DNA of 10,371 nt from Spirochaetia bacterium UBA5550. Lineage in GTDB: Bacteria; Spirochaetota; UBA4802; UBA5550. A model generated the notes under the pieces. It was not told the DNA's origin. It did not search any database and saw only the letters and a program-made list of their open reading frames with translations. Where the stretch lies: the NCBI GenBank assembly GCA_002425885.1, contig DINC01000037.1:1-10371 (forward strand), read 5' to 3'. A program made the translations under genes and the position numbers. Shown in pieces: positions 1 to 4,912 of the stretch. Position 1 is the stretch's first letter. The number at the start of each line of letters is the position of its first letter.

Positions 1-93
1 TCAAAAAGAAAAACAACTATAGATCAATACGCTTCATTTATTATACATTTCATCGAATCATCAATAAAACCTGTTAGGAGGAGAACAGAATGA
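1..93 (+). CDS. Possible C-terminal end of an upstream gene (unidentified)
   Basis: The first forward frame is open from base 1 to a TGA at 91-93, which overlaps the ATG of the next gene as ATGA. The 30 visible residues include an amphipathic stretch (FIIHFIESSIKP) that could end a helical protein such as a TetR-type regulator, a frequent neighbour of acyl-CoA operons, but that is a guess. A second frame is also open for 24 codons here, so the open frame alone is weak evidence. The last codons (AGG AGG AGA) coincide with the ribosome binding site of the next gene. It may simply be a leader region. Confidence 0.22.
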   Translation, partial: SKRKTTIDQYASFIIHFIESSIKPVRRRTE

Positions 94-1166
94 CAGCATC
101 ACAGATTACGGATCAGCCTGTGAATACACGGGATGGTGAAGAACTGGACAAAGAAAAAGTTCTTGAATTCCTTAAAGCGAATGTCCCCGGCACAGGAAAC
201 AGTATCGAGATAAAACAATTTCCAAGCGGTTTTTCCAACCTGACCTATCTCGTAAAGACTGACAGTAAAGAGATGATACTCAGGAGGCCTCCATTCGGCA
301 AAAAAGCCAAAACAGCTCACGATATGTCGAGAGAATATAAAATACTGAAAGCACTTAATCCGGTATTCCCGTATGCCCCGCTCCCCATTATATATTCAGA
401 GGATGAAGCTGTTATGGGTGCCCCTTTCTACATAATGGAAAGACTTAACGGAATTATCCTCAGGAAAAACCTCCCTAAAGAAATGACTCTACCAAAAGAA
501 GAAGCGCGTCAGCTAAGTGAAAACCTTATCTCTGTTCTATGCAGGCTGCATAAAGTTGATTATAACAAAGCCGGGCTCGCCGATTTTGGAAAGCCGGAAG
601 GTTATGTCAGACGCCAGGTGGAAGGATGGAGCGGACGTTATCGTGACGCGCGGACACCGGATGCTCCTGACTTCGAAAAAGTGATGCAGTGGCTTCACGA
701 TAAAATGCCGGGTAAGTCAGGACTTGTAGCCATTATACATAACGATTACAAGTATGATAATGCAGTGCTTAATCCGGATAAACCTACTGAGATTATAGGA
801 ATACTGGACTGGGAGATGGCTACACTTGGCGACCCGCTTATGGACCTTGGTGCATCACTGGCTTACTGGATTGAAAAGGATGACCCTCCGATGATGCAGG
901 CCGTACGCCAGATGCCCACTAATATTGAAGGAATGCTTACACGGGATGAGCAGGTTAAATTATACGCGGAGATCATGGGTGTTAAAATTGATAACTTTGA
1001 TTTCTATTACTGCTTCGGCCTCTTCAGGCTTGCGGTTATCGCGCAGCAGATATATTACAGGTTTTTCCACGGGCAGACTAAAGATGAACGGTTCAGGCCC
1101 CTGGTACAATATGTTAAGATTCTTGAAAATACAGCTCTCACAGTAATCGGTAAGTCTGATTTATAA
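90..1166 (+). CDS. Phosphotransferase family protein, ACAD10/11 kinase-domain type (putative hydroxyacyl-CoA kinase)
   Basis: A 358-residue protein with the aminoglycoside-phosphotransferase / choline-kinase fold. Visible elements in order are the nucleotide-loop region GFSNLTYLVK (47-56), the LRRPPFG stretch (64-70), the hinge-like FYIMERLNG (113-121), the Brenner catalytic loop HNDYKYDN (217-224; catalytic D219, metal-binding N224) and the DWE metal motif (240-242) followed by TLGDPLMDLG. This pattern is that of the stand-alone relatives of the kinase domain of ACAD10/ACAD11 and of LvaA, which phosphorylate the hydroxyl of 4-hydroxyacyl-CoAs; it is not that of typical drug-resistance enzymes. 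The length fits the family and it is presumably cytoplasmic. The start is supported by AGGAGG at 76-81, eight bases before the ATG. It is first of four tightly spaced co-directional genes (37 bases to the next), all consistent with acyl-CoA metabolism. The family assignment is firm; the substrate is inferred. Confidence 0.88.
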   Translation: MTASQITDQPVNTRDGEELDKEKVLEFLKANVPGTGNSIEIKQFPSGFSNLTYLVKTDSKEMILRRPPFGKKAKTAHDMSREYKILKALNPVFPYAPLPIIYSEDEAVMGAPFYIMERLNGIILRKNLPKEMTLPKEEARQLSENLISVLCRLHKVDYNKAGLADFGKPEGYVRRQVEGWSGRYRDARTPDAPDFEKVMQWLHDKMPGKSGLVAIIHNDYKYDNAVLNPDKPTEIIGILDWEMATLGDPLMDLGASLAYWIEKDDPPMMQAVRQMPTNIEGMLTRDEQVKLYAEIMGVKIDNFDFYYCFGLFRLAVIAQQIYYRFFHGQTKDERFRPLVQYVKILENTALTVIGKSDL

Positions 1167-1203
1167 AACAGGTTCACAGAAAATAAACTACAAGGAGCGG
1201 AGT

Positions 1204-2112
1204 ATGAAAATAGATGATATCAAAAAGGTTCTTCTGCTTGGTGCAGGAACAATGGGACAGCAGATCAGTATACCTTGCGCACTTGCAGGTTACGATGTTG
1301 TTATTTATGATATAAATGAGGAGGCTCTTAAAAAAGCTCTTTCAAAAATTCCTGAGATAATGTCAGGCATGGTGCTCTGGAAAAAATGCACACAGGAAGA
1401 GGCAGACGCTGCGCTGAAAAGAATCAGCACAACAACAGATCCTGAAGCAGCAGCAAAGGATGCTGATATTATAAATGAATCTGTTCCTGAAAAACCGGAT
1501 CTAAAGGTAAAAATATTTTCACAGTTTAATAAACTCTGCCCTGAACGGACTATATTCACTACAAATACATCCACTCTCCTCCCATCAATGATTGCGGACG
1601 CAACAGGGAGACCGGATAAGTTTATCGCGCTGCATTATCATGATGTCAGTCTGACAAATGTTGTGGATGTAATGCCCCATCCCGGAACATCAAAAGAGAC
1701 AATACAGCTTGTGAAAGAATTTGCGATTAAAACCGGCCAGCTCCCCATTATGATGGAGAAGGAACATTCAGGGTATGTTTTCAATTTTATGATTGGGGCT
1801 GTATTTACTGCTGCGATGACTCTCAAAACAAAAAATGTCGCATCAATTGATGATATTGACCGCGCCTGGATGGGCGTTACGCATATGATGTTCGGTCCTT
1901 TCGGCCTCATGGACAGCATCGGTCTTGATACAATGCTCAGTTTTACTGAATACTGGGCTGAAAAGAATAATGACAGGGCATGGAAAAAACACGCTGAATT
2001 TCTGCATGAATATGTGGACAAAGGCCATCTCGGTAAAAAAACAAAGAAAGGTTTCTATGACTACCCGAAGCCCGCTTTCATGCAGCCTGAATTTCTTAAA
2101 GGAATAAAATAA
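1204..2112 (+). CDS. 3-hydroxyacyl-CoA dehydrogenase, NAD-dependent (divergent subfamily)
   Basis: A 302-residue protein expected to oxidise an L-3-hydroxyacyl-CoA to the 3-ketoacyl-CoA with NAD+. The N-terminal Rossmann domain (about 1-185) starts with GAGTMG (13-18), and D36 near the end of the second strand suits NAD. Further marks are NESVPE (91-96), TNTS (120-123) with S123, and H144, the expected catalytic histidine. The C-terminal helical dimerisation domain (about 186-290) has N194 in GYVFN and GPFGLMDSIGLDT (231-243). The usual HFFNP active-site segment is replaced by HYHDV (144-148) followed by NVVDVMPHPGTS, which places it in a side branch of the family rather than with classical 3-hydroxybutyryl-CoA dehydrogenase. 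The length is normal (about 280-320). AAGGAG lies six bases before the ATG. Only 12 bases separate it from the next gene, so co-transcription is likely. Confidence 0.88.
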   Translation: MKIDDIKKVLLLGAGTMGQQISIPCALAGYDVVIYDINEEALKKALSKIPEIMSGMVLWKKCTQEEADAALKRISTTTDPEAAAKDADIINESVPEKPDLKVKIFSQFNKLCPERTIFTTNTSTLLPSMIADATGRPDKFIALHYHDVSLTNVVDVMPHPGTSKETIQLVKEFAIKTGQLPIMMEKEHSGYVFNFMIGAVFTAAMTLKTKNVASIDDIDRAWMGVTHMMFGPFGLMDSIGLDTMLSFTEYWAEKNNDRAWKKHAEFLHEYVDKGHLGKKTKKGFYDYPKPAFMQPEFLKGIK

Positions 2113-2124
2113 CAGGGGGATATT

Positions 2125-2889
2125 ATGAAGATAGATTTTAATCTTGCCGGAAAAGTAGCAATAGTAACGGGTGCCAGCCGTGGAATAGGTGAATCGATAG
2201 CTAAGGTTCTCGCATCACATGGCGCTGAAGTTATAATAACAAACAAAACAATTGACGGACTTCCGGATGTTGAAAGCGCGATTAAATCTGAAGGGGGGAA
2301 AGCCCACTCAATGGCCTGTCACAATGGAAGCAAAGCTGAAATTGAAAATCTGTTCAAAGAAGTTGAAGCAAAATTCGGCAGACTCGATATACTTGTAAAC
2401 AACGCAGCAATGAATTTCTATTTCGGCGACATGCTTAACGCTACAGAAGATGTATGGGATAAGACAATGGATGTCAACCTCAAAGGAAATTTCTTCATGT
2501 GTCAGTACGGAGCAAAACTGATGTTAAAAAACGGTGGGGGCTCCATTATAAATGTTGCTTCAATAAATGGAATCAAGCCGGCTCCGATGCAGGGTGTTTA
2601 TTCAATAACTAAAGCCGGTGTTATAGCAATGACAAAATCATTTGCCAAAGAACTGGGACAGACAGGTATTCGTGTGAATGCGCTTCTGCCCGGCCTGACA
2701 GACACCAAATTTTCATCTGTCATGGTAAACAACGAGCAGCTTATGGAAAAAGTTCTCCTTCCGATGATACCGATGCACAGGGCTGCACTGCCTGATGAAA
2801 TGGCAGGTGCAGTATTATACCTCGCATCCGACGCTTCATCGTTCACAACAGGTTCAACTCTTATTGTTGATGGCGGTGCCCTGGCTTAA
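2125..2889 (+). CDS. Short-chain dehydrogenase/reductase (classical SDR)
   Basis: A 254-residue classical SDR with every hallmark: cofactor motif TGASRGIG (15-22), NNAA (92-95), catalytic N118, S146, Y159 and K163 (YxxxK), and the C-terminal GSTLIVDGG (243-251). The length is typical. The residues after the second strand (T39, N40, K41) lack the acidic residue that marks NAD preference, so NADP(H) is plausible. The family covers 3-ketoacyl reductases, gluconate-5-dehydrogenase-like enzymes and many alcohol dehydrogenases, so the substrate cannot be read directly. In this operon, reduction of a keto group on an acyl-CoA (a role like that of LvaD), or the reverse oxidation, is a reasonable inference. 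GGGGGA (2115-2120) precedes the ATG by four bases. The stop codon lies in the loop of a perfect hairpin, described separately. Confidence 0.9.
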   Translation: MKIDFNLAGKVAIVTGASRGIGESIAKVLASHGAEVIITNKTIDGLPDVESAIKSEGGKAHSMACHNGSKAEIENLFKEVEAKFGRLDILVNNAAMNFYFGDMLNATEDVWDKTMDVNLKGNFFMCQYGAKLMLKNGGGSIINVASINGIKPAPMQGVYSITKAGVIAMTKSFAKELGQTGIRVNALLPGLTDTKFSSVMVNNEQLMEKVLLPMIPMHRAALPDEMAGAVLYLASDASSFTTGSTLIVDGGALA

Positions 2890-2898
2890 CAGCCAGGG
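2879..2898 (+). repeat. Perfect 8-bp hairpin enclosing the SDR stop codon
   Basis: CCCTGGCT (2879-2886) and AGCCAGGG (2891-2898) are exact inverse complements around a four-base loop TAAC, and the loop contains the TAA stop codon (2887-2889). The stem is GC-rich and would be stable in the operon mRNA. No run of T follows, so it does not look like an intrinsic terminator. The next gene starts 39 bases further on with its own ribosome binding site. A role in mRNA end protection, processing or uneven expression within the operon is possible but inferred. Confidence 0.6.
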
Positions 2899-2937
2899 AA
2901 TCTCAAAGTTCTATAACTGATAGTAAAGGGTGATATT

Positions 2938-3816
2938 ATGGAAAAACTGACCGACCGCATAAAGATCCTGTCAAACGGAAAATATGTGCTCCCCTACTGC
3001 AACTGCCTCCTTATTGAGGACGAGATAAACTGTCTCTGCGATTCAAGCCCCACAGATGAAGAGATGGAACATCTTAAAGGAGTAAATATTAATCTTATTG
3101 TAAACAGTCACGGTCATACCGATCATAATTCACGGAATTACGCCTTCCCGAATGCAGGCGTACTTCTTCATCCGATAGAGCATGAACGTGTTGCATCAGG
3201 TGAAGCATATCTCGAAGCTTACGGATTTAATCATTTCAAGGCTGAGGACATAAGACCCCTTTATCTTGATGCTGTAAAATTTCACGCACGCCCTGCTGAT
3301 GGAGTGTTAAAAGACGGGCAGGTTATATCAACAGGAGAAGTTGAATTCCAGGTTGTACATCTCCCGGGGCATAGCGGAGGCCACTGCGGATTTTTTTTCC
3401 CGCATGAAGGATTTATTTTCACTGCGGACATTAATCCAGCAATAAAACCATTTTATGCAATGGTGGACAGTGATGTTGATGACTTTATACGCTCAATTGA
3501 AAAGATAAAACAGCTCGAACCTGACATGCTTATTGCTGGACACGGAAAAGCGATAAACAGGGGTGACCTGAATTCCATGCTTGCATCTTTTTCTGATGAA
3601 TTTTATCGAAGAGATGAAGAGATTTTAAAGAGGCTCCGGCAGGGGAAATGCACCGTAAAGGATATAGCTGAAGATGCTATTACATTTGACGGAAAATTCC
3701 CCCAGCCAAAGAGTATCTATTATTTACATGAATGTATAATGATATGGAAACACCTTCAGCACCTTGAAAGAGCGGGTGAAGTAGTCTGTCAGGGTGATAC
3801 ATATACAGTGAAATAA
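2938..3816 (+). CDS. Metallo-beta-lactamase-fold hydrolase with C-terminal winged-helix-like region
   Basis: A 292-residue MBL-fold hydrolase. The di-metal ligands are all present: HGHTDH (58-63; H58, H60, D62, H63), H145 in HLPGHSGG, bridging D164 in FTADI, and H202 in AGHGK. The order and spacing fit the glyoxalase-II / LACTB2-like branch. Residues of about 222-292 form a charged helical C-terminal region (TVKDIAEDAI, then a short beta-like end) resembling the winged-helix extension of LACTB2-type enzymes. Such enzymes hydrolyse thioesters, lactones or phosphodiesters. As the last gene of an acyl-CoA operon, a thioesterase or lactonase role is more likely than beta-lactamase or RNase activity, but this is inferred. 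The start has GGGTGAT a few bases before the ATG. The N-terminal part has four cysteines (C21, C23, C32, C34), which is unusual. It ends four bases before the convergent tatA. Confidence 0.85.
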   Translation: MEKLTDRIKILSNGKYVLPYCNCLLIEDEINCLCDSSPTDEEMEHLKGVNINLIVNSHGHTDHNSRNYAFPNAGVLLHPIEHERVASGEAYLEAYGFNHFKAEDIRPLYLDAVKFHARPADGVLKDGQVISTGEVEFQVVHLPGHSGGHCGFFFPHEGFIFTADINPAIKPFYAMVDSDVDDFIRSIEKIKQLEPDMLIAGHGKAINRGDLNSMLASFSDEFYRRDEEILKRLRQGKCTVKDIAEDAITFDGKFPQPKSIYYLHECIMIWKHLQHLERAGEVVCQGDTYTVK

Positions 3817-3820
3817 ATTC

Positions 3821-3985
3821 TTATTTTTTATCTTTCTCGTCTTCGTCTTCACCGCTTAGAGCTTTTTTGAATCCCCTGATTCCGCTCCCCAGATCCTTTG
3901 CGATTGTCGGAATTTTTCCTGCTCCGAAAAGCACAAGAACTATCAGAAAAATTATTACCAGTTCACCAATACCCGGCATACTCAT
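3821..3985 (-). CDS. tatA: Sec-independent protein translocase subunit TatA/E
   Basis: A 54-residue protein starting MSMPGIGELVIIF. It has the full TatA plan: a short N-terminus with a polar E8, one membrane helix (about 8-20), the invariant FG hinge (20-21) followed by GAGKIP, an amphipathic helix (about 24-42, IAKDLGSGIRGFKKAL), and a charged tail (GEDEDEKDKK). TatA oligomerises with TatC (and TatB) to move folded proteins with twin-arginine signals across the inner membrane. At 54 residues it is at the short end of the family but complete. The start has a GGGGG run seven bases upstream as a modest ribosome binding site. No tatC or tatB lies in the window. It is transcribed towards the MBL gene, with only four bases between the two stop codons, and lies 105 bases downstream of a secreted-protein gene on the same strand. 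Confidence 0.92.
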   Translation of the reverse strand: MSMPGIGELVIIFLIVLVLFGAGKIPTIAKDLGSGIRGFKKALSGEDEDEKDKK

Positions 3986-4012
3986 AAAAAAACCCCCGTT
4001 AAAACATTATTA

Positions 4013-4018
4013 AGTATA
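4013..4018 (-). promoter_or_regulatory. Possible -10 element (TATACT) for tatA
   Basis: Read on the minus strand, TATACT sits 27 bases before the tatA start codon, in a 105-base AT-rich gap. It matches the sigma-70 -10 consensus at five of six bases. No convincing -35 element lies at normal spacing, so this is weak; tatA could equally be read through from the gene upstream. Confidence 0.22.
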
Positions 4019-4090
4019 GAAGATATAATCAGCAAAAGAATGTTACTAAAATTGTCCAGTATTATTTAGAGAAACTGACTCTAATTATGA

Positions 4091-4552
4091 CTACCGCTCT
4101 TCTTCCGCCGGGAAATCTGCTGAGCCGTCGTAATCTTCGATGTTCTCTTCTGACGGAAGATTTTCAGGCAGCAATTGTTCATCCACTAAATCTTCGGGGA
4201 GGAACTTCGGAACAGATTCAACCGGTATATTCAGCTTTATTGCAGCATTTATCCATTTACCTCCAGATAAAACGTAAACATAAGCCAGGTCAACACCACT
4301 TCCGTTCACCAGCACTTCAAAGTATTGGTCTCCCGGATTGCTCCCTGCTGCTTTCAGGGCTTTCACTGCATGCACATTCTCCCCTCTGAAAAAATTGTCT
4401 CCGCATGGAGAACAAAAATGTCTTATTTTACCTGAATTTTGTATAAGAGCCGCACCCCGCTCTGCCTGATCTTTTGTTATCCATGCAGCCTGGTCTGCGT
4501 ATAAAAAAGAGATAGTTAACATTATAAGAGCTGATAAAAAAAACTTTTTCAT
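4091..4552 (-). CDS. Secreted/periplasmic protein of unknown function with CSPCGD motif and acidic tail
   Basis: A 153-residue protein I do not recognise by name. It has a clear Sec signal peptide (MKKFF, hydrophobic core 5-17, likely cleavage after FLYA at 19) and no lipobox cysteine, so it is probably a soluble periplasmic or exported protein. The mature part has ITKDQAERGAALIQNSGKI (25-43), which leads into HFCSPCGD (45-52) with a CxxC pair (C47, C50), the only cysteines present. It then has a compact, mostly beta-like section (77-105) with tyrosines and GGKW, and an acidic, proline-containing tail from about 117 that probably is flexible. The CxxC could bind a metal or form a disulfide; a thioredoxin fold is not evident. 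AGGG lies about nine bases before the ATG. It is co-directional with tatA, but the signal peptide has no twin-arginine motif, so it is not an obvious Tat substrate. Confidence 0.75.
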   Translation of the reverse strand: MKKFFLSALIMLTISFLYADQAAWITKDQAERGAALIQNSGKIRHFCSPCGDNFFRGENVHAVKALKAAGSNPGDQYFEVLVNGSGVDLAYVYVLSGGKWINAAIKLNIPVESVPKFLPEDLVDEQLLPENLPSEENIEDYDGSADFPAEEER

Positions 4553-4581
4553 AGTATTTACCCTGTTCAGAAGATAGATTT

Positions 4582-4587
4582 ATTATA
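4582..4587 (-). promoter_or_regulatory. Possible -10 element (TATAAT) for the secreted-protein gene
   Basis: The minus strand carries an exact TATAAT about 30 bases before the ATG at 4552, within the 139-base divergent gap between this gene and slyX. A TTGAAA lies further upstream but with a 23-base spacer, too long for a standard promoter. The position is right for a short leader; support is from the -10 only. Confidence 0.3.
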
Positions 4588-4691
4588 TAAGAACTTAGAT
4601 TTACCGGAATTTTCAAGCAAATAAAATCTTATTGAAAAAAACAGTCCGGATAGAGCAATTGAAATAAAAATTTACAGAAGCGGAGTTAGTA

Positions 4692-4889
4692 ATGACTGAG
4701 GAAGAGAGATTTGTTGATCTTGAAACAAAAATTGCATATTTAGAAAATTTCATTAATGAACTTAACGATGTAGTAATTGAGCAGGAAAAAAGCATCAGGC
4801 AACTTTCGATGGAATATGAAGATTTAAAGAAACAGATTTCCACGGGTAAGGAGGCTCTGCCGGAAGGAGAGAAACCGCCGCATTACTGA
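4692..4889 (+). CDS. slyX: SlyX family protein
   Basis: A 65-residue protein that is almost entirely a predicted coiled coil: LETKIAYLENFINELNDVV (10-28) then EQEKSIRQLSMEYEDLKKQI (30-49), with heptad-spaced leucines and isoleucines. It ends in KPPHY (61-65), the conserved C-terminal PPHY signature of SlyX. The length matches the family (about 65-75). SlyX is a small cytoplasmic protein whose function is unsettled. The start is supported by CGGAG (4681-4685), six bases before the ATG. Only 23 bases separate it from the downstream histidine kinase / diguanylate cyclase gene on the same strand, so the two are probably co-transcribed; whether that is functional or incidental cannot be told. Confidence 0.9.
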   Translation: MTEEERFVDLETKIAYLENFINELNDVVIEQEKSIRQLSMEYEDLKKQISTGKEALPEGEKPPHY

Positions 4890-4912
4890 AACAGTTGCAG
4901 GTCAAATAAGAA

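Noticed and set aside
20..60. A possible sigma-70 promoter (TATTAT or TATACA) upstream of the first gene.
   Set aside because: The region is AT-rich, no -35 element lies at a suitable distance, and an upstream reading frame may cover it.
90..1166. The aminoglycoside-phosphotransferase fold suggests an antibiotic resistance gene.
   Set aside because: The motifs (HNDYKYDN, DWEMATLGDPLMDLG) and acyl-CoA operon context fit the ACAD10/11 and LvaA branch, not resistance enzymes.
4087..4389. A 100-codon open frame on the plus strand opposite the secreted-protein gene.
   Set aside because: It lies wholly antisense to a gene with a signal peptide and coherent sequence, has no ribosome binding site, and its translation is low-complexity without domain features.
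4091..4552. The CxxC in the secreted protein taken as a thioredoxin-like active site.
   Set aside because: The surrounding sequence has no thioredoxin-fold pattern (no upstream strand with a W before CxxC, no cis-proline motif); the CSPCGD context is different.
4632..4665. TTGAAA upstream of slyX as a -35 element.
   Set aside because: No -10-like hexamer lies 16-18 bases downstream (the sequence there is GCAATT).
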